Part shown: positions 1 to 6,676 of the stretch, one piece after another | Layout of the letters: every line of letters begins with the position of its first letter | Numbering within the stretch: the first letter of the stretch is position 1 | Source: UBA1724 sp963632245 | GTDB taxonomy: Bacteria; Verrucomicrobiota; Lentisphaeria; Oligosphaerales; Oligosphaeraceae | Length of the DNA stretch: 9,433 nt | NCBI GenBank assembly: GCA_963632245.1 | Contig: CAVGTF010000094.1 | Coordinates: 1-9,433, forward strand | Direction of reading: 5' to 3' | The notes under the pieces: model-generated | The model's database searches: none | Seen by the model: only the letters and a program-made list of their open reading frames with translations | What the model was told of the DNA's origin: nothing | Translations under genes and position numbers: made by a program

Positions 1-60
1 GTACGGGGGCGGCAGCCAGCAGGGGTACGGGGGCGGCAGCCCCAGTCCTTTGGGTCCCGG
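1..60 (-). repeat. REP-like repeat, left copy, with a partial tandem copy
   Basis: Read on the minus strand, this stretch holds ACCCAAAGGACTGGGG (plus-strand 40-55) followed by a G-run/CTGC/C-run hairpin and CGTACCCC. The 16-base block is identical to 1296-1311 and the hairpin part is nearly so, making this the inverted partner of the repeat at 1291-1331. A second partial copy lies beside it: GTACGGGGGCGGCAGCC occurs at 1-17 and 25-41, a 24-base period. It starts 6 bases beyond the stop codon of the RAYT gene, which fits REP sequences that sit next to their own RAYT gene. The repeat may extend left of the window. Confidence 0.75.
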
Positions 61-66
61 GAATTA

Positions 67-1191
67 TCAACCCCCGTCCCGTGGCAAGAGTTGTTCTGTT
101 TTCCCCAGGGTCTGTGCGCGTTGGCACAGATCAGCGATAAGGTCGTTTAGCGCGAGGCAGTTCTCGCGGAATTTGTGTGCTGCTTTTTTGTTGTTGCGCA
201 TATCCCGCGATGGAATTGCCGGGGTATTGGGCAACCCCGAAAGCAGTAGCATTCGATCTGCGGCGAGTTCTCGGGAGTCCTCCGCAGAGGGATCGTAATA
301 TGGGGGCAAATGGCAGGGTAGCATCTTGATGAACCGCGTTTGCGGTTCTGCCTTTAGGCACCGCAGGAGTTCTCGCTCGCCATCCGAAATGAAGCCGCTT
401 ACCGGGATCTCACCGCGTTTCGCGCGTTCCATGATTGCCGCAATTGCATCCTCGTGTGCTTCAGCGGTCTTTTTCATGGTTAGCCGAACATGGAAGAGGA
501 AGGGCGATGCCAGAAGGGTGAGGTTTCCGATGCCTGACCATCGGCGAGCGGGATCTAGCACGGGATGGCGAATGTCTGCAAAGCACTGGAAGCGATCGGG
601 GTGTTCGCGCTTCCAGATGGCACGCGCAGGATTCAGGCGGATATAGCGGCGAATCGCCTTGAGTTGCCAGGTATCGAAAGAGATCTCGATGTAGGCGCGA
701 CGATCAAAATGCAACGGAGAAGCCTGCCGCGGCGGAAATTTTGCCGGAATGGCAGCTACGATATCCTCGCTATTACCCCAGGAGCAGATCTCTGTCGTGC
801 GGGCATAGGAGCGTTCCAGGGTTTCTTGCAGAAGCGCTACCGGTGGGATCGTGGGTTTCCCCAGTGCCTCGGATGACCAGGAGGTCTCCATGGCTTCGAT
901 GAGGACGAAACTGAACCACATTGGGTTGAAGGTAGGGGATAGATCGTAGTTGGCGATCAATAAAAAGTGAATGTGATCCGGCATGATCACATTGGTAGAG
1001 AGCGTTAGGTAGGGAAAGGCGGGATGGATGGCGCGCAGAATATCCTGTGCGGACTTTCCCGGCGGCAGAAGCGCCGGCGCGTGTTTCGCATCAATAAGCT
1101 GGGAAAGCGCCGCGGGACGCTTCTCTAGCGTTAGCGTGATAAAGAAGAATTGCTTTCCATGGCGTTTGAATGGCATTTTCATAATCCACAT
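67..1191 (-). CDS. REP-associated tyrosine transposase (RAYT, IS200-like Y1 family) with extra C-terminal domain
   Basis: Predicted single-strand DNA nuclease/transposase of the HUH Y1 superfamily, 374 residues. The HUH metal-binding motif is H73-I-H75 inside MPDHIHFLL, and the typical RAYT segment YIRLNPARA is at 183-191. The catalytic tyrosine is probably Y167, although Y183 cannot be excluded. Ordinary RAYTs are about 150-250 residues. Here about 150 residues follow, including VSGFISDGERELLR near 264-277 and AADRMLLLSG near 310-319. This pattern recalls DprA/SLOG-like nucleotide-binding domains found behind some transposases, but that is a recollection and not a search result. The start is uncertain: ATG codons at residues 1, 4 and 6 all lack a clear Shine-Dalgarno sequence. 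The gene is bracketed by inverted REP-like repeats at 1-60 and 1291-1331, so it probably acts on them. It may be a domesticated housekeeper of the repeats or a mobile unit. Confidence 0.82.
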   Translation of the reverse strand: MWIMKMPFKRHGKQFFFITLTLEKRPAALSQLIDAKHAPALLPPGKSAQDILRAIHPAFPYLTLSTNVIMPDHIHFLLIANYDLSPTFNPMWFSFVLIEAMETSWSSEALGKPTIPPVALLQETLERSYARTTEICSWGNSEDIVAAIPAKFPPRQASPLHFDRRAYIEISFDTWQLKAIRRYIRLNPARAIWKREHPDRFQCFADIRHPVLDPARRWSGIGNLTLLASPFLFHVRLTMKKTAEAHEDAIAAIMERAKRGEIPVSGFISDGERELLRCLKAEPQTRFIKMLPCHLPPYYDPSAEDSRELAADRMLLLSGLPNTPAIPSRDMRNNKKAAHKFRENCLALNDLIADLCQRAQTLGKTEQLLPRDGG

Positions 1192-1252
1192 CTTAGCTTA
1201 ACATGAGCTCTTTGTATGTGGGGGCCAGGGATTTACATGGAGAATTCTGAAA

Positions 1253-1286
1253 ATAAGAAATTTTCCCAGAGGGAAGGGCTTCTTAT
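1253..1286. other. Nested inverted repeat upstream of the RAYT gene
   Basis: An outer perfect 7-base inverted repeat, ATAAGAA (1253-1259) with TTCTTAT (1280-1286), encloses an inner hairpin TTCCC-AGA-GGGAA (1263-1275). An overlapping alternative pairing is GAAAAT (1249-1254) with ATTTTC (1260-1265). It lies 4 bases from the REP-like repeat and about 60 bases upstream of the RAYT start. It could be part of the RAYT-recognised structure, an operator, or an RNA hairpin in the RAYT leader. The rest of 1192-1492 holds the REP-like repeat, an A+T-rich stretch and no gene that I can support; I saw no convincing promoter for the 1493 gene. Confidence 0.4.
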
Positions 1287-1290
1287 CATG

Positions 1291-1331
1291 CGGGTACCCA
1301 AAGGACTGGGGGCTGCGCCCCCCGTTCCCCC
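1291..1331 (+). repeat. REP-like repeat, right copy
   Basis: It begins with the block ACCCAAAGGACTGGGG (1296-1311), identical to the minus strand of 40-55. A hairpin GGGGGC-TGC-GCCCCC (1308-1322) follows, then CGTTCCCCC. Conserved head plus short G/C-run hairpin is the usual shape of RAYT-linked REP sequences. It points in the opposite direction to the left copy, so the RAYT gene lies between the two conserved heads. A shorter relative lies at 7368-7401. Confidence 0.78.
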
Positions 1332-1480
1332 TAAAAAACACATTGCCTCTATAGCCAGCAGATTTTAAGCTTTCCCCCCATTCTTGCCAAGTGGTAATTT
1401 AGGCTTCATTTTTTGGTTATGTAGGGTTCTTATTTTGTGTGCATAGACGATTTCCGAGTCCTGAACGAGTTCTTAAAACA

Positions 1481-1487
1481 AGGAAGG
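1481..1487 (+). promoter_or_regulatory. Ribosome binding site that fixes the start at 1493
   Basis: AGGAAGG lies 5 bases before the ATG at 1493. The in-frame GTG at 1439 would add 18 mostly charged residues and has no such site, so the ATG at 1493 is preferred. Confidence 0.75.
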
Positions 1488-1492
1488 TTTCT

Positions 1493-3496
1493 ATGCGCAT
1501 CTCCATCTCTCCCAAGCATCTTTTGCCCGCCCGTTTCTATGGCGCGTTCTTGTCGTTCCTCACGGGATTGGCGGCCTTTGCCCTGACTCGCGTGGGGTTG
1601 TTGCTCTACAGCGGTTCGGAGCCCTCCTATGCGCCCTGGGATCTAGCGGGCGTCTTTGCCACCGGACTCCTCTTCGATGTCATCGTGGAGCTCTTCTTGT
1701 TGGCGCCACTGGTCCTCTTTCTGGCGTTTGTCTCCCGGCGCGCCTTCGCCCGCCGAAGTACGCGGATTTTCCTGTGTGCCTGGCTCTGTGCATTGAACTT
1801 CGTGTATTTCTTCACCGCGGTGGCGGAGTTCTTCTTCTGGGAGGAATTCGCATCCCGCTTCAATTTCATTGCCGTGGATTACCTGGCGTACACCACGGAG
1901 GTATTGGGGAATATCTGGCAGTCCTACCCCATTGTGCCCCTGGTGCTGGGAATCCTAGCCCTCGCGCTGTGGCTGCTTTGGGGACAGCTGCGTTGTCCGC
2001 TGGCGCGCGACTGGTTCGTCTCCGATACCCCCTGCCGTCCGCGACTTGCCTTCCTGGCTGCCCACGCTGGCGCGATTCTGTTGGCGACGCTCTTTGTTAA
2101 CTACCAGACTCACCCGTCGTTCCACGGGAACCTCTACAACCAGGAGCTCTCGCTCAATGGCGTCTACACCCTGGCCGCCGCCTTCCTGCATAACCAGATC
2201 GACTACGAGCAATTTTATTCCACCATGCCCGAAGAGAAGATGAGCGGCATCCTCCGGGAGGAGTTGGGGCGCGACGGCTCGGTCTTTCTCTCCGATGCCC
2301 CCATGGACATCCGGCGCGTGGTGACCTTCCCCGACGGTGCCCAACCCCACGAGTGGAATGTGATCCTGGTGTTGGAAGAGAGCTTCAGCGCCTACTTCAC
2401 GGGCGTGCTGGAGGCCGAAGGAAAGGCCTTTACTCCCAATTTCGATCGTCTTTCCCGCGATGGAATGCTCCTTCGCCGCTGCTTTGCCTCCGGCACCCGC
2501 ACTGTCCGCGGCATCGAGGCCGTCCAGCTCTCGATACCGCCCACTCCCGGACAATCCCTGGTCAAGCGCACCAACTACGAGGACATGTTTTCCATGGGAC
2601 GGCTCTTCCGGGAGCGCGGATACCGGAATATCTTCCTCTATGGAGGAAACGGCTTCTTCGACAACATGAATGCCTTCTTCTCCGCCAATGGCTACGAGAT
2701 CCAGGACAGCACCTCGCCTCTCTCCAAACCAAAGACCTTCTCCAATGCCTGGGGCTGCTGCGATGAGGACCTCTTCCAGTGGTCCCTGGATGCCGCCGAC
2801 CGCGCCTACGCCGACGGCGTCCCCTTCCACCAATTCGTTCTCACCACCTCTAATCACCGACCATATACCTTCCCCGAGGGCCGCATCGACGCCCCCCAGA
2901 AGAGCCGCTCCTCCGCCGTGCGCTACAGCGACTACGCGTTGGGGAAGTTCCTGGAGGACGCCAGCAAGAAGCCCTGGTTCGCCAATACCCTTTTCGTGGT
3001 GGTCGCCGACCACTGCCACAGCACCTCCGGGCGGGAGGCACTCCCCCTCAACAAATACCACATCCCCGCACTCTTCTACAATCCACTGCTGATTCCCGCA
3101 CAAAAGATCGACACCGTCTGCAGCCAGATCGACATCGCGCCCACCCTCTTCGGACTGCTCAACTGGTCCTACGTCAGCGAATTCTACGGTTTCGATGTGG
3201 CGCGGGAATCCGAAGAGAATGGCCGCGCATTCCCCGGGACCTTCCAGCATCTGGGGTTCCTCAATGGCGAGACCGGCGATCTGACCACACTCTATCCCCA
3301 GCGGAAGCACGACAGCGTCCATTGGCGGCTCCAGACTCCCTATGAGATCACCGGACAGGGCTCCCGGGAGCAGGACCGGGTCGATCTGGACCGCGCCATC
3401 GCCGTCTACCAGAGCGCCAGCGTCCGCGCGGCGAAGCGTCTGGACAAGGTCTTCGGCGCCATGCCCCTCATGAAGGTACTGGAGGTCTCCAAATGA
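1493..3496 (+). CDS. LTA synthase/MdoB-like phosphoglycerol transferase (sulfatase-fold membrane enzyme)
   Basis: 667 residues. About five hydrophobic segments lie in the N-terminal third (near 17-38, 52-80, 92-115, 145-165 and 186-203), followed by a large extracytoplasmic catalytic domain from about 287 to 570. Signature parts of the LtaS/OpgB branch of the alkaline-phosphatase superfamily are visible: NVILVLEESFS with metal ligand E296; GTRTVRGIEA with likely nucleophile T337; GGNGFFDNMNAFF; TTSNHRPYTFP; and VVADHCH with metal ligands D506 and H507. Known members transfer phosphoglycerol or phosphoethanolamine from a phospholipid to a glycan or lipid outside the membrane. The acceptor here is unknown. 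It overlaps the PAP2 gene by 4 bases, so the two are almost certainly co-translated. Phosphoethanolamine transferases of the EptA type are relatives, but the TRTVRG signature favours the MdoB/LtaS branch. Confidence 0.88.
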   Translation: MRISISPKHLLPARFYGAFLSFLTGLAAFALTRVGLLLYSGSEPSYAPWDLAGVFATGLLFDVIVELFLLAPLVLFLAFVSRRAFARRSTRIFLCAWLCALNFVYFFTAVAEFFFWEEFASRFNFIAVDYLAYTTEVLGNIWQSYPIVPLVLGILALALWLLWGQLRCPLARDWFVSDTPCRPRLAFLAAHAGAILLATLFVNYQTHPSFHGNLYNQELSLNGVYTLAAAFLHNQIDYEQFYSTMPEEKMSGILREELGRDGSVFLSDAPMDIRRVVTFPDGAQPHEWNVILVLEESFSAYFTGVLEAEGKAFTPNFDRLSRDGMLLRRCFASGTRTVRGIEAVQLSIPPTPGQSLVKRTNYEDMFSMGRLFRERGYRNIFLYGGNGFFDNMNAFFSANGYEIQDSTSPLSKPKTFSNAWGCCDEDLFQWSLDAADRAYADGVPFHQFVLTTSNHRPYTFPEGRIDAPQKSRSSAVRYSDYALGKFLEDASKKPWFANTLFVVVADHCHSTSGREALPLNKYHIPALFYNPLLIPAQKIDTVCSQIDIAPTLFGLLNWSYVSEFYGFDVARESEENGRAFPGTFQHLGFLNGETGDLTTLYPQRKHDSVHWRLQTPYEITGQGSREQDRVDLDRAIAVYQSASVRAAKRLDKVFGAMPLMKVLEVSK

Positions 3497-4227
3497 AATC
3501 CCCCGCAGATCTCTGCTTCCGGGGACACACCTCCTGGATCATCCCACTTGTCCTATTGGTCCTCACAATCCTGCTCTTCGAACTCACGCCCTGGGATACC
3601 TGGATCCAGGACCACTTCTACACGCCCGGCGAGGGATGGCTCCTGAAGCTAGATAAGCATCACGGCTTCGGACTAGTCTACTACACGGGACCGAAGTGGC
3701 TGCTGGGACAGCTGGGCTTCGTGCTGGGCGCAATCATCGTCTGGATCGCCATCCGGAAACGGCGCCTTGCCTGGGGACTGCTCTACGTCGTGATAACCAT
3801 GATCTCGATTCCCTGTCTGGTGGCGAATATCAAATCCGATTGTAGCGTGCCGTATCCCTCGCGGCTGGTGCGCTACGGTGGAAAGGAGCAGCCCCGGAAT
3901 CTCTACCAGGCATTCTTCGAACCCATTCCCGCCGGCAGCAAACGATACCACGGCTGGCCCGCCGGACACGCCAGCGGCGGCTTCGCCCCCATCGGCGCCG
4001 CATTCGTCCCCGAACGAAAGAAGTACCGCTGGCTCGCATTCGGCGGCGTCACGGCACTGGGATTCTTCATGGGGATCTGCCACACCATGGATGGAAACCA
4101 CTTCTTCAGCCATAACCTGGTCTCGTATTTCCTAGCGTGGATGGTCGCCGCATTCCTCTATCTCCTCTTCGACAAAATCAAAAAGCACGTGGAGCGAATT
4201 CTCGCTTCCCGTGCTTCGAAAGAGTGA
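3493..4227 (+). CDS. PAP2-family membrane phosphatase
   Basis: 244 residues with hydrophobic segments near 15-30, 70-87, 93-111, 181-196 and 208-226. PAP2 motifs are recognisable: a KSDCSVPYPSR segment (114-124) in the place of motif one; PAGHASGG (156-163, H159) as motif two; and HTMDGNHFFSHNL (197-209, H203) as motif three. Motif three usually starts with arginine, whereas here H197 occupies that place. H207 replaces the commoner aspartate, a variant that I recall from a PAP2 subgroup with a GxHFxSH pattern. It starts in the ATGA overlap with the upstream stop and has its own GGAGG at 3481-3485. Family members remove phosphate from polyprenyl pyrophosphate, phosphatidate or lipid A, or transfer phosphate between lipids. 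Pairing with the upstream transferase suggests envelope lipid or glycan modification, possibly recycling the lipid product of that transferase. The exact substrate cannot be read. Confidence 0.85.
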   Translation: MKSPADLCFRGHTSWIIPLVLLVLTILLFELTPWDTWIQDHFYTPGEGWLLKLDKHHGFGLVYYTGPKWLLGQLGFVLGAIIVWIAIRKRRLAWGLLYVVITMISIPCLVANIKSDCSVPYPSRLVRYGGKEQPRNLYQAFFEPIPAGSKRYHGWPAGHASGGFAPIGAAFVPERKKYRWLAFGGVTALGFFMGICHTMDGNHFFSHNLVSYFLAWMVAAFLYLLFDKIKKHVERILASRASKE

Positions 4228-4237
4228 GGATTGGTCA

Positions 4238-4274
4238 GGAGGAAGCCGCGTTTTTTGATGGTGCGGCTTCCTCC
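4238..4274. terminator. Hairpin between convergent operons, probable terminator
   Basis: A perfect 12-base inverted repeat, GGAGGAAGCCGC (4238-4249) and GCGGCTTCCTCC (4263-4274), with a 13-base loop. It fills the 59-base gap between the ends of the PAP2 and hcp genes. Unusually, the run of six T is inside the loop (4251-4256) and no T-run follows the stem on either strand. The left arm could also pair with GCTTCC at 4204-4209, which would place the T-run after a stem. Confidence 0.55.
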
Positions 4275-4286
4275 TTGCGGGGGGCG

Positions 4287-5828
4287 TTAGCGTCCGGCGA
4301 GCATGTCTGCGATGGCCTGATCGGCGGTGGTGATGCCCTTGATGTCGAAGGTATCGACCAGGACCTTCGCCACGCCGGGAGAGAGGAACGCGGGCAGGGT
4401 GGGTCCCAGGCGGATATTCTTGAATCCCAGGGAGAGCAGCGCCAGTAGGACAGCCACTGCCTTCTGCTCATACCAGGCGATGTCGAAGGAGAGGGGCAGC
4501 TTGTTCACGTCGTCCAGTCCGAAGGCCTCCTTGAGCTTCAGAGCGATGATGGCCAGGCTGTAGGAGTCGTTGCACTGACCGGCGTCCAGCACGCGAGGGA
4601 TGCCGTCGATATCGCCCAGCTGCAGCTTGTTGTAGCGGTATTTTGCGCAACCGGCAGTGAGGATCACGGTGTCCTTCGGGAGCTTTTCGGCGACCTCGGT
4701 GTAGTATTCGCGGGTGCGCTGGCGGCCGTCGCAGCCCGCCATGACCACGAAGCGCTTCAGAGCGCCGGACTTGATGGCGTCAATCACCTTGTCGGCCAAA
4801 GCCAGCACCTGTGCGTGTGCGAAGCCGCCGGTGATCTCGCCGTCTTCCAGGGGCGTGGGAGGCGGGCAGGTCTTTGCCAGGGCGATGATGGCGGAGAAGT
4901 CCTTCGGCTTGCCATCCTTTCGGTCGGCGATATGGGGCACTCCGGGGTATCCCGCCATGCCGGTGGTGAAGATCCGGTTCTTGTAGGCCTCCTGGACGGG
5001 CGTGATGCAGTTGGTGGTCATGAGGATGGGGCCGTTGAAGGCCGCGAATTCCTTGTTCTGCAGGTGCCAGGCGTTTCCGTAGTTGCCGTAGAGGTGGGAG
5101 TACTTCTTGAGCTCGGGGTAGTAGTGCGCCGCCAGCATCTCGCTGTGGGTATACACATCGACGCCCTGGCCCTCGGTCTGCTCCAGGAGCTCCTTCATGT
5201 CACGCAGATCGTGTCCGGAGACCAGGATGCCCGGACGGCTCCCCACGCCGATCTTTACCTGCGTGATCTGGGGATTGCCGTAGGCACCTGTGTTGGCGGC
5301 ATCCAGTAGCGCCATGGCGGTCACTGCCACGGAACCGCATTCCAGCACCAGCGCAGTCAGCTCGTCGGCGCTCTTCTCCTGCGCCAGCGCCGCCAGCGCC
5401 TTGAAGAAGAAGGCGTAGACCGCGTCGTCCTCTTTGCCCAGCATGGCCGCGTGGTCCGCATAGGCCGCCACGCCCTTCAGACCGTAGGTCAGCAGCTCCC
5501 GCAGAGAGCGGGTATCCTCGTTTTCGCAGGAGAGCACTCCCAAGGGCGCGGTGGCGGTGGTGGGACCGGTCAGCCGCTCGCATTCCGCGATCTGCGCCAG
5601 GAGGCGCTCGTCATCGAAATTCGCGTTGGTGATGGTGAGGAAGAGTGACTGCACCACGAAGAGTCCCAGTTTCCGGGTGGGGGCTTTCGTGAGGGCCAGG
5701 ACCTTCAGGTTCTGCAGGAGACGGTCCATGAGATTGGCGGTCTCCGGCTTTTTGCCGCACATGCCGGCCAGATCGCATCCCTTGTTGCGGCAGGCCTCTT
5801 GGCACTGGAAGCAGAACATGTTGCTCAT
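4287..5828 (-). CDS. hcp: Hybrid cluster protein (Hcp, hydroxylamine/NO reductase)
   Basis: 513 residues. The N-terminal cluster motif is C6-x2-C9-x8-C18-x5-C24, the class I spacing of anaerobes and unlike the longer spacing in E. coli Hcp. All eight ligands of the hybrid Fe-S-O cluster appear in their expected contexts: H206 (SGHDL), E230 (THSEM), C274 (TTNCITP), C366 (AGCDGR), C394 (AGCAKYRYN), C419 (AGQCNDSYS), and E454 and K456 (WYEQKAV). The protein should therefore be active. Known Hcp proteins reduce hydroxylamine in vitro and are thought to act as NO reductases, or in S-nitrosylation, under anaerobic nitrosative stress. It is the last gene of the tetR, Fe-S protein, hcp operon, 29 bases behind the previous stop, with GGAG 10 bases before the ATG. 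A start at M4 is possible, because many homologues begin MFCFQC, but the spacing favours the first ATG. Confidence 0.96.
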   Translation of the reverse strand: MSNMFCFQCQEACRNKGCDLAGMCGKKPETANLMDRLLQNLKVLALTKAPTRKLGLFVVQSLFLTITNANFDDERLLAQIAECERLTGPTTATAPLGVLSCENEDTRSLRELLTYGLKGVAAYADHAAMLGKEDDAVYAFFFKALAALAQEKSADELTALVLECGSVAVTAMALLDAANTGAYGNPQITQVKIGVGSRPGILVSGHDLRDMKELLEQTEGQGVDVYTHSEMLAAHYYPELKKYSHLYGNYGNAWHLQNKEFAAFNGPILMTTNCITPVQEAYKNRIFTTGMAGYPGVPHIADRKDGKPKDFSAIIALAKTCPPPTPLEDGEITGGFAHAQVLALADKVIDAIKSGALKRFVVMAGCDGRQRTREYYTEVAEKLPKDTVILTAGCAKYRYNKLQLGDIDGIPRVLDAGQCNDSYSLAIIALKLKEAFGLDDVNKLPLSFDIAWYEQKAVAVLLALLSLGFKNIRLGPTLPAFLSPGVAKVLVDTFDIKGITTADQAIADMLAGR

Positions 5829-5857
5829 AGTGTTGTTTCTCCGAGGGTGTTGGGGTT

Positions 5858-6676
5858 CTATTGCAGGTTTCCGTCAATGCCGACGGTGACGATTTTCAGG
5901 GGGAGGGTGATTCCGGCCTGGGCGAGGGCCTTTTCCACGATGGCGACGGTGCCGCCGCAGCAGGGGACCTCCATGCGCGCGATGGTGATCGAGCGGATGG
6001 CGTGCTTGCGGAAGATCTCCGCCAGTTTATCCACGTAACCATCGGTGTCGGAATCCAGCTTGGGACAGAAGACCACCAGGATCCGTCCGGCAAGCAGCTC
6101 TTTGTGGAAGGAGCCGTAGGCGTGCGCCACGCAGTCGGCGGAGATCAGCAACTCCGCGTTGTCGAAGAATGCCGCGGAGGGATTCAGGAGCTTCAGCTGC
6201 ACGGGCCACTGCGTCAGCGCCGAGGCGCCGCCAGCCAGAGCTTCCGGCTTCGGGGCCTCACGATGCATTCGGCGGGCAAGCATTCCCGGACAGCCCCCCA
6301 AGTGCGGGAATTGCGGGGCGTCTTCCTGGGGAAGGGGGATTCCCTGCTCCTTCAGGTATTCCACCGCGATGGCATGGAGCTTTTCTTCGCCGTGGGACTT
6401 CAGGTGCTTCAGGTGGGCGGCGATGGTGTTGGCGCCCTGGCGCGCGATATTCGCCATCACCTTCCGCTCGTCGTAGGGCTCCGCCTCCCGCTCCACCGAA
6501 CGCAGCGCGCCCGTGGGGCATTCGCCCAGGCAGGCGCCCAGACCATCGCAGAAGAGGTCGCTGATCAGACGCGCCTTGCCGTCAATGACTTGCAAGGCCC
6601 CCTCCGGACAATTCGGGATGCACTTGCCGCAGCCATTGCACTTGCTCTCGTCAATCTCGATGATTCTACGCTTCAT
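5858..6676 (-). CDS. 4Fe-4S ferredoxin-type protein, likely electron donor to Hcp
   Basis: 272 residues from the ATG at 6676. The reading frame is open further upstream to an ATG at 6757, but GGAGG at 6687-6691 and the alignment-like start MKRRIIEIDE support 6676. The first cluster motif is complete (C13, C16, C19, C23 followed by P). The second, CDGLGACLGECP, has C43, C49 and C53, with leucine (L46) where the second cysteine of a standard motif would be. The remaining 200 residues include GGCPG (C129), C182, C204 and VPCCGG (C238-C239), so further cofactor or disulfide chemistry is possible. I recognise the general layout from Fe-S proteins of sulfate reducers and other anaerobes but know of no assigned function for it. 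Position between the regulator and hcp suggests electron supply to Hcp or help with cluster assembly. The start overlaps the end of the tetR gene by 11 bases. Confidence 0.85.
   Translation of the reverse strand: MKRRIIEIDESKCNGCGKCIPNCPEGALQVIDGKARLISDLFCDGLGACLGECPTGALRSVEREAEPYDERKVMANIARQGANTIAAHLKHLKSHGEEKLHAIAVEYLKEQGIPLPQEDAPQFPHLGGCPGMLARRMHREAPKPEALAGGASALTQWPVQLKLLNPSAAFFDNAELLISADCVAHAYGSFHKELLAGRILVVFCPKLDSDTDGYVDKLAEIFRKHAIRSITIARMEVPCCGGTVAIVEKALAQAGITLPLKIVTVGIDGNLQ

Noticed and set aside
1..60. Possible CRISPR array or long tandem array from the repeated GTACGGGGGC unit
   Set aside because: Only two partial units are visible, there is no spacer structure, and the sequence is better explained as REP-like copies matching 1291-1331.
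1374..1480. Promoter for the transferase operon
   Set aside because: The region is A+T-rich with several loose -10 and -35 matches, but none has acceptable spacing and sequence together, so no site is called.
1955..3322. Long antisense reading frame of 455 residues inside the transferase gene
   Set aside because: It is a shadow of the strongly supported plus-strand gene in G+C-rich DNA, with low-complexity valine/glycine/alanine content and no recognisable motif.
1493..3496. Assignment as EptA-type phosphoethanolamine transferase
   Set aside because: The nucleophile context GTRTVRG and the TTSNHRPY segment fit the MdoB/LtaS branch better.
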